A stretch of 64,000 nt of DNA, taken from assembly GCA_041753575.1 (NCBI GenBank), contig JBGSUA010000155.1, forward strand, positions 3,743-67,742, in the 5' to 3' direction. This document shows positions 34,178 through 42,574 of the stretch, piece by piece; within the stretch, counting starts at the first letter, position 1; each line of letters begins with the position of its first letter. The notes under the pieces were generated by a model. It was not told the DNA's origin and ran no database searches. It saw only the letters and a list, made by a program, of their open reading frames with translations. This stretch comes from CG2-30-51-40 sp041753575. GTDB taxonomy: Bacteria > Desulfobacterota > DSM-4660 > Desulfatiglandales > Desulfatiglandaceae. Both the position numbers and the translations under genes were made by a program.

Positions 34178-35461
34178 TCAGAAAGGAGGCTTTGTTCCGG
34201 CTCCCTCGAAAGGAGGCCTGTTGAAGCATTCCTTCGCTCGGACCATGACCTGTTTGCCCATGACCTTGAAGGGATACGCGGCATCGGTCTTGGTGAGTCC
34301 CCAGGGGACATCATACATGGCCTGATGGTCTTCCTTCCTGAAGACCCTTTTACCGGCCGGGGTATCAATCTCCATGCCTTCCAGGGCTTGTATTACTTTT
34401 GCGGTATCCTTGGAGCCTGTCGCCTCAATTGCCTTTTTGAGGGCAAAAAGTGTCGAGTAGCCGGTTTCCGAGACGTAAGCCGGGAAGTGATTCCACCTGC
34501 TCTTGAACGCGGCGACCCATGCCCTGTTTTTATTGTCGGCGGGATAGAGGAAGAAGTATCTTCCCGATATCCAGATGTTCTCCGGCATCTCCTGCCCGAG
34601 ACCTTCCAGTGCATCCATGGCAGCTCCCACAGGAAACATCACGTGTTTTATCTTCTGAAAGAGACCTGCCTGGTTGGCCTGTTTGACAAGGGTTATGAGT
34701 TCTCCGGCCCATTCCGTTGAATAGAGACCGTCAGGGGCCGCATCCATTATGGTATTTATGTGGGGTCTGAAATCGGTTGTCCCGAAGGGCGCCCATGATT
34801 CCGCCGTAAAGGAGGCGTCTTTCTTCAGTTTGCCAAGTGTTTCCTTGAACATGTTCCAGCAGGTATAGCCGTATTCGTACTTCGGGCTTATAGTGGCCCA
34901 GGTCTTGGCCGGAAGATCTTTGGCGACAAAGGCTGCCGCGTTTCCGTCCTGATATGTCGGGGTGCAGATGCGGAAAACCTGTTTGATACCGTTTTTAAAT
35001 ACCTGCTGCTCCGTGAGCTTTTCGGTCGCGGCGTGAGTCACCATAAGAATGCGGTCAAGCTCCGCCATAACTGGTGCGAGCGCCAGGGCCTGGCCCGATG
35101 AATCAATTCCTCCAAGGAAATCCGCCCCCCAGCTATCCACGAAGTAGCGGGCGTTCTTGATGGCCTCATCCGCCTTCAGGGTTGAATCCCGGAATTCAAC
35201 TTCCACCTTCGCTCCCGCGATTCCTTTATCGGCGTTAAGCTCATCCACCGCCATCTGAACACCCATCTTGTGGAATTCTCCATATCCGGCAAGCGCTCCG
35301 GACATGATGGCCTGATAGCCCAGCTTGATGGGGCCTTTTATCGTTGGCGTAGCGGCCCAAAGGCCCGTAGGCTTAAAAACTCCGGCCCCAAGAGAAGCCG
35401 CCGCCGCAGTAAGCAGCCCTGCTTTAACAAACTCCCTTCTGGTGATACCCCTTTTCTCCAT
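34178..35461 (-). CDS. livK: Liv-type ABC transporter substrate-binding protein with Tat-like signal
   Basis: 427 residues from ATG 35461, selected because GGAGG is 6 nt upstream; ATG 35467 is too close to it. The N-terminus has a twin-arginine signal (KRGITRREFVKAGLLTAAAAS). The mature part is a Peripla_BP_6 protein (IKLGYQAIMSGALAGYGEFHKMGVQMAVDELNADKGI). This type binds amino acids, amides, aromatic carboxylates or dicarboxylates. Tat export suggests folding or cofactor concerns in the cytoplasm, unusual but known for such proteins. It is the first gene of the liv operon, divergent from the UPF0261/ring-cleavage genes. Confidence 0.88.
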   Translation of the reverse strand: MEKRGITRREFVKAGLLTAAAASLGAGVFKPTGLWAATPTIKGPIKLGYQAIMSGALAGYGEFHKMGVQMAVDELNADKGIAGAKVEVEFRDSTLKADEAIKNARYFVDSWGADFLGGIDSSGQALALAPVMAELDRILMVTHAATEKLTEQQVFKNGIKQVFRICTPTYQDGNAAAFVAKDLPAKTWATISPKYEYGYTCWNMFKETLGKLKKDASFTAESWAPFGTTDFRPHINTIMDAAPDGLYSTEWAGELITLVKQANQAGLFQKIKHVMFPVGAAMDALEGLGQEMPENIWISGRYFFLYPADNKNRAWVAAFKSRWNHFPAYVSETGYSTLFALKKAIEATGSKDTAKVIQALEGMEIDTPAGKRVFRKEDHQAMYDVPWGLTKTDAAYPFKVMGKQVMVRAKECFNRPPFEGAGTKPPF

Positions 35462-35545
35462 AATCATCCTCCGGAAATTAGATTGACATTATTGGGCCGC
35501 CTCTTGAGGCCGCCTCTACAAGCCGTCCCTGCCACTTCAAAACTG

Positions 35546-35575
35546 AGGATATCAGGGGATGGTTTATCGTGTCAA
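35546..35575 (-). promoter_or_regulatory. Sigma-70-type promoter of the liv operon
   Basis: On the minus strand TTGACA (35575-35570) and TATCCT (35551-35546) are 18 bp apart, about 85 bp upstream of the binding-protein start. The 352-bp divergent region 35462-35813 contains no gene; a convincing promoter for the plus-strand gene was not found. Confidence 0.6.
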
Positions 35576-35813
35576 CAGAGCCGTAAGAAAAAAGCCTGCC
35601 GAAATGGAGAATCTCTTCCGATTGCGCTCTCAGAGATCATATTGAACTGGGCGGGCATAATTTGCTATAAGGGAAAAAGATGTGCGGAGGAGACGGATTG
35701 TTGATATGAAAATGTCTTCAGCATGCCGATCATTTTCATTTTTTGTTGTTTCCCAGGGGCATGCGGGTTATTGAAGAATCGGATACTCCATATTTTTATT
35801 TCAGGAGGCGGTT

Positions 35814-37040
35814 ATGTCGGCTGAAAGCGGCGGTTCAGTTCTTATCCTTGCTACCATGGATACAAAGGGCGATGAGGCGTTATATCTATCGGAGTGCGTA
35901 AAAGAGCTAGGCCTTGAGGCTTTGATAATGGACCCAGGTATCAGGGGAAATCCTGATTTCCCCGTCTATGTCTCCAGGCACAAGGTCGCATCGCGCGGCG
36001 GAACGACTCTTTCAGATGTCCAGATGATTCCGCACGAGGGCAAGGCCCTGAATGCAATGATTGTCGGAGCGATAAGTATCGCGCGAGAGCTTTACGAGCA
36101 GGGGAGGATCAATGGCATTGTCGCCCTGGGAGGCTCAATGGGCACCACTCTGGGAAGCGCGGTTATGAGGGATCTGCCATTCGGGTTTCCAAAGGTGATG
36201 ATCTCCACAATGGCTTCCAGAAATACAAGGTCTTTCGTGGGAACCAGAGATATAGTCATGCTTCATTCCGTATGCGATCTTGCCGGTCTTAATCGTATGA
36301 CCAGAAGGGTCATTTCAAACGGTGCAGGCGCCATTGCCGGGATGGTGAATGCCGGAGCCAAGATCCGGCAGGAGAGAGGAAAACTGCGTCAGGTCGCGCT
36401 TTCAACGCTTGGAACCACTGAGACCTGCGCGGCATGGCTGAGGGAAGCTCTGACTGCGGACGGCTTCGAGGTAGTCACATTCCATACCAACGGCTCAGGC
36501 GGACAGGCCATGGACGAGATGATAGAGGAAGGCGAGTTTGACTTCGTAATTGATTTATCCCTCCATGAGATAGCGGATCATCGCTATGGGGGTGATTATG
36601 ACTCCGGAGCCCTGCGCGGTGTCGCGGCGCTCAGAAAGGGCATACCCACAATCCTTGTGCCGGGAAATATGGATTTTCTTGTAACAGGCCCCCTTGCCGA
36701 CGCGCAGAGAAGATTTCCATCGAGGAGGTACCACTCCCATAACGAGGCTATTACGGTAGCAGAGACAAGCCCTCTCGAGATGGAGGAGCTTGGAGGCAGC
36801 CTGGCCGAACTCTCTGAAATGGCTTGCGGGCCGGCTTTAATCCTGGTGCCGTCGCACGGTTTTTCCGCCTTCAGCGACAAGAAAGGACCTTTATATAATC
36901 CCGCCAATACGGAAAGATTTATAAAAGGCCTTAAGGATAAGTTAAAAAGCGATAGCATACTGAAGATACTTCCATGCCACATAAACGATAAGGATTTTTA
37001 TGTCAATATGTTAAAATGCGTTAGAGCTATGCTGAACTGA
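35814..37040 (+). CDS. Tm-1-like ATP-binding domain protein (UPF0261)
   Basis: 408 residues, start supported by AGGAGG 5 nt upstream. Typical family segments are VLILATMDTKGDEALYLSECV, GIVALGGSMGTTLGSAVMRDLPFG and MDEMIEEGEFDFVIDLSLHEIADH. The fold binds ATP in plant Tm-1, but the bacterial role is not known. It sits between the divergent liv operon and the ring-cleavage operon, and a separate promoter follows at 37113, so it may be transcribed alone. Confidence 0.85.
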   Translation: MSAESGGSVLILATMDTKGDEALYLSECVKELGLEALIMDPGIRGNPDFPVYVSRHKVASRGGTTLSDVQMIPHEGKALNAMIVGAISIARELYEQGRINGIVALGGSMGTTLGSAVMRDLPFGFPKVMISTMASRNTRSFVGTRDIVMLHSVCDLAGLNRMTRRVISNGAGAIAGMVNAGAKIRQERGKLRQVALSTLGTTETCAAWLREALTADGFEVVTFHTNGSGGQAMDEMIEEGEFDFVIDLSLHEIADHRYGGDYDSGALRGVAALRKGIPTILVPGNMDFLVTGPLADAQRRFPSRRYHSHNEAITVAETSPLEMEELGGSLAELSEMACGPALILVPSHGFSAFSDKKGPLYNPANTERFIKGLKDKLKSDSILKILPCHINDKDFYVNMLKCVRAMLN

Positions 37041-37112
37041 ATAGCTATCTTTAACGGAGTGTATCCGCTGGAAGATATGTAGAGTCTTGTGCAATACTTC
37101 ACAAAGTTTTTC

Positions 37113-37141
37113 TTGACACCGCTATATCATTCCCGTAGATT
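37113..37141 (+). promoter_or_regulatory. Sigma-70-type promoter upstream of the ring-cleavage operon
   Basis: TTGACA at 37113-37118, 17-bp spacer, TAGATT at 37136-37141. The predicted transcript start (~37148) lies at the left arm of the inverted repeat 37151-37174, giving a 5' leader of about 165 nt before the SDR gene. Confidence 0.65.
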
Positions 37142-37150
37142 TGCTGTATA

Positions 37151-37174
37151 ACTACATTATAATCACAATGTAGT
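37151..37174. promoter_or_regulatory. Inverted repeat, candidate operator of the ring-cleavage operon
   Basis: ACTACATT-N8-AATGTAGT, two perfect 8-bp arms, lying just downstream of the -10 element. Size and spacing fit a dimeric repressor (MarR, TetR or similar). No regulator gene is adjacent; the TetR protein encoded at 22627 has a different palindrome. Confidence 0.6.
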
Positions 37175-37314
37175 CATTGAGGCAGCCGTGCGGACCTCGA
37201 ACAATCCCTGAGTGCGGGTGTAGCTAGACCTGATCTGATACTACGGGAGATGGGGCGCGAAGAAGCAGATGGACTTTTTTCAATGCTGTCAAGGTTTAGC
37301 AGGGGAGGGATAAT

Positions 37315-38067
37315 ATGAAACTGAAAGACAAGATAGCTCTGGTTACCGGGAGCAGCCGCGGCGTAGGCAGATCTATTGCCCTCGCCTATGCCAAAGAGGG
37401 GGCTAAAGTAATCGTCAATTACACTTCCAGTGAAAAAGCGGCACTTGAAGTGGTTGATTCCATCCGTTCCATTGGAAGCGATGCGATCGCGGTCAAAGCG
37501 GATGTGGCAAAAAAGGAAGACGTTGACCGCATATTCTCCGCTTGCAAGGAAAAATTTGGAAGGCTTGATATCCTGGTCAATAACGCTGGTTTTACAAGGC
37601 CGGCCATGATGCTCAAGATGACCGAAGGGCAGTGGGACGAGGTCGTTGATATACACCTCAAGGGCGCATTTATGTGCTCACAGGCAGCCGGCAACATTAT
37701 GAAAGATCAGGGCAACGGAAAGATCATAAACGTGACATCGGTTGCGGGCCTAGTGGGAACCGTGGGGCAGATCAACTACAGCGCGGCAAAGGGCGGTGTA
37801 ATAAGCATGACCAAATCCATTGCCAGGGAACTCGCGAGATACAATGTCTGCGCCAATGTGATTTCACTGGGAATCGTGGCAACGGATATGACCGAGAAGA
37901 TCAGAAGCGATGAGAAACTTAGAGAGATCTACATGAACCGGATACTTCTCAGACGCTTCGCTGAGGCCAAGGACATAGCCCCGGCTTTTGTCTTTCTCGC
38001 CTCTGATGACGCCGACTACATTACAGGTCAGCTCCTGTGCGTGGACGGCGGCTACGGGATGATATAA
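37315..38067 (+). CDS. SDR-family oxidoreductase (FabG-like), possible 3-hydroxyacyl-CoA dehydrogenase of the ring-cleavage pathway
   Basis: 250 residues. NAD(P)-binding GSSRGVGRSIALAYA, NNAGFTRPAMML, and the catalytic Ser..Tyr155-x3-Lys159 (NYSAAKGG) are intact. FabG-like in length and motifs. It precedes had-oah-dch by 91 bp, so in context it could oxidise the 3-hydroxypimeloyl-CoA released by the ring hydrolase; 3-oxoacyl-ACP reductase is the alternative. Start is supported by AGGGGAGGG. An ORF remnant ending in TGA overlaps its ATG (see findings). Confidence 0.82.
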   Translation: MKLKDKIALVTGSSRGVGRSIALAYAKEGAKVIVNYTSSEKAALEVVDSIRSIGSDAIAVKADVAKKEDVDRIFSACKEKFGRLDILVNNAGFTRPAMMLKMTEGQWDEVVDIHLKGAFMCSQAAGNIMKDQGNGKIINVTSVAGLVGTVGQINYSAAKGGVISMTKSIARELARYNVCANVISLGIVATDMTEKIRSDEKLREIYMNRILLRRFAEAKDIAPAFVFLASDDADYITGQLLCVDGGYGMI

Positions 38068-38158
38068 GTCCGACCGGCGCAAGGATCATTGTAGGTTCTT
38101 CAGGCGCGTGGTTCGCAAATTGTGAACAAGATGAACATGTAACATAAGGAGGAATACG

Positions 38159-39265
38159 ATGGCAGGAATACCGGATAAGATTCAGACATGGCAGATGGTC
38201 CAGCCCACGGTTTATAACAGGGAGACCAAGGAAACCATTCCCGGAAAGCTGGAGAGAAAAGAGATCCCCGTGCCTGAGCTTAAGGCGGGGGAGGTACTCG
38301 TTGAGGTGGCGGGCTGCGGTGTCTGCCACACGGACCTTGGCTATTTCTATGACGGTGTACCGACCGTCTCAAAGCCGCCCCTGACCCTGGGACACGAGAT
38401 CTCAGGGACCGTTGTGGCGGGTGATCCCAAATGGATCGGCAAGGAAGTAATAGTTCCGGCTGTCATGCCTTGCAGGCAGTGCATCCTTTGCAAGACCGGA
38501 AGGGGAAACAGATGTCTCGATCAGAAGATGCCTGGAAACAGCATCGGTCTTTACGGGGGGTTTTCAAGCCATATCCCTGTCCCGAGCATTGATCTTTGCG
38601 AGGTTAAGGGAAGAGGAAACATCCCGCTTTCCCATCTAGCGGTTGTGGCGGATGCCGCCACCACCCCGTATCAGGCGGCCAAGAGGGCCGATCTCCAACC
38701 CGGAGACAATGTGATAGTGATAGGCATCACAGGTGGAGTCGGCCAGTACGTGGGCCAGACCGCCAAGGCCCTGGGCGCTAAGACAGTCATAGGGATCGCC
38801 CGCAACCAGGAGAAACTGGACAGGGCACTCAAGTTCGGGGCCGACTTTGTGATCAACTCCAAGGACAAGGATCTCAAGGCCGTGTCAACTGAGTTCAAGG
38901 ATATCTGCAAGAAAAACGGCCTTCCCAACTTCGGGTGGAAGATCTTCGAAGTTACGGGCGCCAAGGGCGGCCAGGAAATCGCGCTGTCTCTTCTGGGATT
39001 CATCGGCAAGCTTATAGTAGTAGGCTTCGGGATGGGCAAGACAGAATATGCCTTCGGACGGCTTATGGCCTTTGACGCTGAGATCATAGGGACCTGGGGC
39101 TGCCTGCCTGAATACTATCCCATTGTCCTTGATATGGTCTTGAAGGGGAAGATCAATATCGAAAGTTTCGTGGAAGTTCGGCCCATGAGCAGCATCGCCT
39201 CTACATTCGCCGAGGCGCACAAGGTGCCGCCCATGAAAAGGATAGTGCTTAAACCCGACTTCTGA
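38159..39265 (+). CDS. had: 6-hydroxycyclohex-1-ene-1-carbonyl-CoA dehydrogenase (zinc alcohol dehydrogenase family)
   Basis: 368 residues. Oxidises 6-hydroxycyclohex-1-ene-1-carbonyl-CoA to the 6-oxo compound with NAD+. Catalytic-zinc ligands in CGVCHTDLG and GHE, structural-zinc cysteines in CRQCILCKTGRGNRCLD, and the Rossmann motif GITGGVGQYVGQ are present. The assignment over a generic alcohol dehydrogenase is based on the next two genes, oah and dch, with which it forms the conserved upper benzoyl-CoA degradation set. Start has AGGAGG 7 nt upstream. Confidence 0.88.
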   Translation: MAGIPDKIQTWQMVQPTVYNRETKETIPGKLERKEIPVPELKAGEVLVEVAGCGVCHTDLGYFYDGVPTVSKPPLTLGHEISGTVVAGDPKWIGKEVIVPAVMPCRQCILCKTGRGNRCLDQKMPGNSIGLYGGFSSHIPVPSIDLCEVKGRGNIPLSHLAVVADAATTPYQAAKRADLQPGDNVIVIGITGGVGQYVGQTAKALGAKTVIGIARNQEKLDRALKFGADFVINSKDKDLKAVSTEFKDICKKNGLPNFGWKIFEVTGAKGGQEIALSLLGFIGKLIVVGFGMGKTEYAFGRLMAFDAEIIGTWGCLPEYYPIVLDMVLKGKINIESFVEVRPMSSIASTFAEAHKVPPMKRIVLKPDF

Positions 39266-39351
39266 TGCGTCAGGCGAATAACTGATAATGAAGCGCGAGG
39301 CGCAACAGCACCTCGCCCACAGACCCAATAAATGGAGGAGGAAACAAGATT

Positions 39352-40497
39352 ATGACTATTAAAGGTTTGGATTGGCTTCCAAGGGAAGACGGAAAGAAAG
39401 ATCACGCGCTCCATGCGAATGTGCACTGGGGAACAGAGGCCCCTTGCACGGTATATGAGAAAAAGCCTCTTACAGATCCGAGCGGTAAGGTGGTTGACGG
39501 ATTGTTCGTGGCCTGGATCCGCCTGAACAACCCAAAGCAGTATAATTCCTACACCACCGAGATGGTCAAGGGCGTGATCGCAGGCTTTGAAAACGCCTCT
39601 CTGGACAGAAGCGTTGTGGCCGTTGTCTTTACGGGCACAGGCCCCTTTGCCTTCTGCACGGGCGGCAACACAAAGGAATACAGCGAATACTATGGCCTTC
39701 GCTCAGACGAATACGGCCAGTATATGGAGCTTTTCAACCACATGGTGGACTCCATCCTTGCCTGCAAAAAGCCCGTCATCTGCAGGGTTAATGGCATGAG
39801 GGTCGCCGGTGGTCAGGAGATCGGCATGGCGTGCGATATCGCGATCGCCTCGGATCTGGCCATATTCGGCCAGGCAGGGCCGCGGCACGGCTCAGCTCCT
39901 GTCGGCGGCGCATCGGATTTCCTCCCCTGGTATCTGAGCGCTGAAGACGCGATGTGGAACTGCATATCCTGCGAGATGTGGTCCGCTTACAAGATGAAGG
40001 CCAAAAACCTTCTCAGCAAGGTCGTTCCGGTCCTCAAGGTGGACGGCAAATGGGTGCGCAATCCCCAGATCATAACCGACAGCTATGTCAGGGACGGGGA
40101 GATCGTGTACGGGGAGTACAAGGCGGGCGCCGAGGCCAAAGAGGCCCGAGAGTTCGTAAAGCAGCATCAGCCCAACGCGGATTTTGAACTGCTGGATAAA
40201 GAAGTGAACAAGATTACATGGACCTTCGCCAACCTCTTCCCGGGCTGTCTGATCGAGTCCATTGACAGCGTTCGGCAGAAGAAGAAGTTCTTCTGGGATA
40301 CCATGAAGAACTCTCATCGTCACTGGCTTGCCGCCAACATGGGCGGAGAGGCGTTCCTTGGATTCGGCGCCTTCAACACCAAGAAGATCACCGGCCAGGA
40401 TACCATTGACTTCATAAAGTTCCGCCAGAACATAGCCGAGTGCAAAAACTGGGATATGGAGATGTTTTCCGAGGTGCTTGGAAAGCCTGCGAAGTAG
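39352..40497 (+). CDS. oah: 6-oxocyclohex-1-ene-1-carbonyl-CoA hydrolase (ring-cleaving)
   Basis: 381 residues, much longer than ordinary crotonases. It adds two waters and opens the alicyclic ring to 3-hydroxypimeloyl-CoA. Family traits are LDWLPREDGKKDHALHANVH at the N-terminus, TGTGPFAFCTGGNTKEYSEYY (oxyanion-hole region) and VNGMRVAGGQEIGMACDIAIAS. The C-terminal region ...FWDTMKNSHRHWLAANMGGEAFLGF is also characteristic. This enzyme (BamA type) is the accepted marker of anaerobic monoaromatic degradation. It lies 86 bp after had. Confidence 0.94.
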   Translation: MTIKGLDWLPREDGKKDHALHANVHWGTEAPCTVYEKKPLTDPSGKVVDGLFVAWIRLNNPKQYNSYTTEMVKGVIAGFENASLDRSVVAVVFTGTGPFAFCTGGNTKEYSEYYGLRSDEYGQYMELFNHMVDSILACKKPVICRVNGMRVAGGQEIGMACDIAIASDLAIFGQAGPRHGSAPVGGASDFLPWYLSAEDAMWNCISCEMWSAYKMKAKNLLSKVVPVLKVDGKWVRNPQIITDSYVRDGEIVYGEYKAGAEAKEAREFVKQHQPNADFELLDKEVNKITWTFANLFPGCLIESIDSVRQKKKFFWDTMKNSHRHWLAANMGGEAFLGFGAFNTKKITGQDTIDFIKFRQNIAECKNWDMEMFSEVLGKPAK

Positions 40498-40526
40498 GCG
40501 ATTCGAAGAAAAGAGATCATGATACC

Positions 40527-40574
40527 GGCGGCAGGCACGTCCAGAAACTCGATGCGCCTGCCGCCTTTCAGTTT
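40527..40574 (+). other. Intercistronic hairpin between oah and dch
   Basis: GGCGGCAGGC (40527-40536) and its exact inverse GCCTGCCGCC (40556-40565) with a 19-nt loop, followed by TTTCAGTTT. It could be a leaky terminator or an RNA-stability element adjusting dch relative to oah. Confidence 0.6.
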
Positions 40575-40585
40575 AGGGGAGACAT

Positions 40586-41359
40586 GTGACTATGAGCTAT
40601 GAAAACATTAAAGCTTCTTTCCAGGACGGCCTTGGAACGATCACTCTGAAAAGACCGCCCGTGAACGTACTCAACATCGCCATGATGGAAGAAATCAACA
40701 GGGTGCTTGAGGGATGGAAAGGCAAAGAAGATCTTAAGGTCCTGCTATTTAATGCCGAGGGCAAGTGCTTCTCAGCCGGAGTGGATGTGGGAGAGCACAT
40801 GGGGGATTTGGCCCCCAAGATGATAGGGGCATTCCACAGGATGTTCCGGCTTCTGGACGCTATGGCTGTGGTGACTGTGGCCTCGGTTTACAGCTCATGT
40901 CTGGGCGGGGGATGCGAACTCGCCGTATTCTGTGACCTTGTAATCGCCTCCGATAACACCAAGCTCGGACAGCCCGAGATTCAGGTGGGGGTATTCCCGC
41001 CGATAGCGGCTCAGCTCTTTCCGCGCATAATCGGAAGAAAGGCGGCCATGGAGATAATTCTCTCCGGCAGGCTCCTTGGTGCGCAGGAAAGCCTCGCCCT
41101 GGGCCTCATAAACAAAGTGGTTCCTCTGGCCGAGCTTGAGGCAAAGACCACTGAGTTCATCAAACCCTACCTGGGCTTAAGCGCCGAGGTATTGAGAAAG
41201 ACCAAAAAGGCCATCGGAAAAGGTCTGATGGATGACTTCGAGCCCTCCCTCAAGGCCATTGAGGATGTGTACTTAAACGAACTCATGAAGACCCACGACG
41301 CCCAGGAAGGACTCAATGCCTTCCTGAATAAGCGAAAACCCGTCTGGCAGAATAAGTAG
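40586..41359 (+). CDS. dch: Cyclohexa-1,5-diene-1-carbonyl-CoA hydratase (crotonase family)
   Basis: 257 residues. Hydrates the dienoyl-CoA made by benzoyl-CoA reductase to 6-hydroxycyclohex-1-ene-1-carbonyl-CoA. Crotonase motifs: LKRPPVNVLNIAMMEEINRVL, FSAGVDVGEHMGD, and SSCLGGGCELAVFCDLVIAS with the Glu-containing active site. AGGGGAG lies 4 nt before GTG 40586 and 10 nt before ATG 40592, so either could be the start. It is third in the pathway order of this operon; the reductase itself is not in the window, so its class is unknown. Confidence 0.88.
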   Translation: MTMSYENIKASFQDGLGTITLKRPPVNVLNIAMMEEINRVLEGWKGKEDLKVLLFNAEGKCFSAGVDVGEHMGDLAPKMIGAFHRMFRLLDAMAVVTVASVYSSCLGGGCELAVFCDLVIASDNTKLGQPEIQVGVFPPIAAQLFPRIIGRKAAMEIILSGRLLGAQESLALGLINKVVPLAELEAKTTEFIKPYLGLSAEVLRKTKKAIGKGLMDDFEPSLKAIEDVYLNELMKTHDAQEGLNAFLNKRKPVWQNK

Positions 41360-41366
41360 TCTCGTT

Positions 41367-41400
41367 GGGCCCGGCATTGAGCAAACCGGGCCCTCTTTCC
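41367..41400 (+). terminator. Intrinsic terminator of the ring-cleavage operon
   Basis: GGGCCCGG (41367-41374) and CCGGGCCC (41386-41393) form a perfect 8-bp stem with an 11-nt loop, followed by TCTTTCC. Located 8 bp after the dch stop. Confidence 0.7.
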
Positions 41401-41567
41401 GGCCTCTCCGAGCACAATCACATCACCAAAGCCTTATTGATTGCCACCTGAAAAACGTGTATATTTTCATACCTCGTTAAATACACATGAGTTTTTTTCC
41501 GATAGGGATAAGAAAATGGGCGAATATCTCCCAAAAACCCATGCAGCATCCATTAGACGGATCACCC

Positions 41568-42119
41568 ATGAATGAACAACTGGAAATGGTTAAGTTGATC
41601 GCTGGCAGGCTGGATTCGAGCGGTATTCCCTACATGATCACCGGCTCGATGGCGATGACTGTTTATTCAGTCCCAAGGATGACCCGTGACATAGATTTAA
41701 TTGTTGAAATTGCACTAGATAAAGTGGCTGATATTATAAGCAATTTTGCTAAAGATTGCTATATTGACTACGATACCGTGAGAGACGCGGTTAAAATAGA
41801 AGGCATGTTTAACATAATTCATAACACTTGGTTTATGAAGGCTGATTTCATAGTAAGGAAGAATCATCCATATAGGATAGAAGAGTTCAGTAGAAGAAGA
41901 AAAGTTGACATTGAAGGATGCAATGTTTTCGTCGTCTCTCCTGAGGACTTGATTCTTTCCAAGCTTGTTTGGCGCAGTGAATCACAATCCGAACTTCAGA
42001 TGTATGATGTAAGGCAGATAATATCCACCGTGGATTGCCTGGAGTGGGGATATCTCTGGATGTGGGCGGAGGCCTTGGGAGTCAGGGAAGGCTTAACCGA
42101 GGCGGCTCAACATGAGTGA
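41568..42119 (+). CDS. Nucleotidyltransferase-fold protein of a two-gene module
   Basis: 183 residues from ATG 41568; the open frame begins at 41487 but the added N-terminus lacks domain features. NTase-fold signature: YMITGSMAMTVYSVPRMTRDIDLIVE, with GS and the D-I-D metal pair. The rest includes DFIVRKNHPYRIEEFSRRRKV and VVSPEDLILSKLVWR, as in minimal nucleotidyltransferases related to AbiEii/DUF6036. Base composition is visibly more AT-rich than its neighbours, suggesting transfer. It overlaps the next gene by 8 bp. A toxin-antitoxin or defence role is possible but not demonstrated. Confidence 0.75.
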   Translation: MNEQLEMVKLIAGRLDSSGIPYMITGSMAMTVYSVPRMTRDIDLIVEIALDKVADIISNFAKDCYIDYDTVRDAVKIEGMFNIIHNTWFMKADFIVRKNHPYRIEEFSRRRKVDIEGCNVFVVSPEDLILSKLVWRSESQSELQMYDVRQIISTVDCLEWGYLWMWAEALGVREGLTEAAQHE

Positions 42120-42369
42120 CACACCGAAGGAAATATCCGACATCTACAAGAAGATGATCATGTCGAGGACCCCTGCGGAGCGTATGCGTATGGCATCCGG
42201 CATGTTCGACGCCGCCAGGGCCCTTGCAACCGCCGGAATCAAGGCGGAGGGGAAAGACTTGAAGGATCTTGAGCTCCGCCAGAGGCTCTTTGTCCGTTTC
42301 TATGGCAAGGACTTCACTTCCGAAGAGATGGCAAAGATATTTAGCCGCATCTTCCTCCGAGGGTCGTGA
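42112..42369 (+). CDS. Small partner of the nucleotidyltransferase
   Basis: 85 residues, all-helical prediction, with SAERMRMASGMFDAARALATAG-like content (TPAERMRMASGMFDAARALA) and a Lys/Arg-rich C-terminus. It starts inside the nucleotidyltransferase gene (8-bp overlap) and is more GC-rich than it. I recognise this gene as frequently paired with such nucleotidyltransferases but know no function. Between 42370 and 42574 no gene is seen. Confidence 0.6.
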   Translation: MSDTPKEISDIYKKMIMSRTPAERMRMASGMFDAARALATAGIKAEGKDLKDLELRQRLFVRFYGKDFTSEEMAKIFSRIFLRGS

Positions 42370-42574
42370 TGGCTTTATCTTCACTCTCGACTCTCATTTA
42401 GAAGTTCGGTGACTGAGGGCAGTTATCTTAGGATGGGCTTGGCGGCTTATGACGACGCCTTGTGGAGAGATGTTTGATAGAGTAACCCTGAAAATTCACT
42501 CGGAAGCTTTTTGCAGACGGCGGCAGATTCAACGAGGAGGCCTTTCTCAATATTGTATGATTGGAGGGATGTGC

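Noticed and set aside
34114..34368. Extension of livH into the binding-protein gene.
   Set aside because: The region is the C-terminal coding part of the binding protein in another frame, and ATG 34113 gives the expected first membrane helix.
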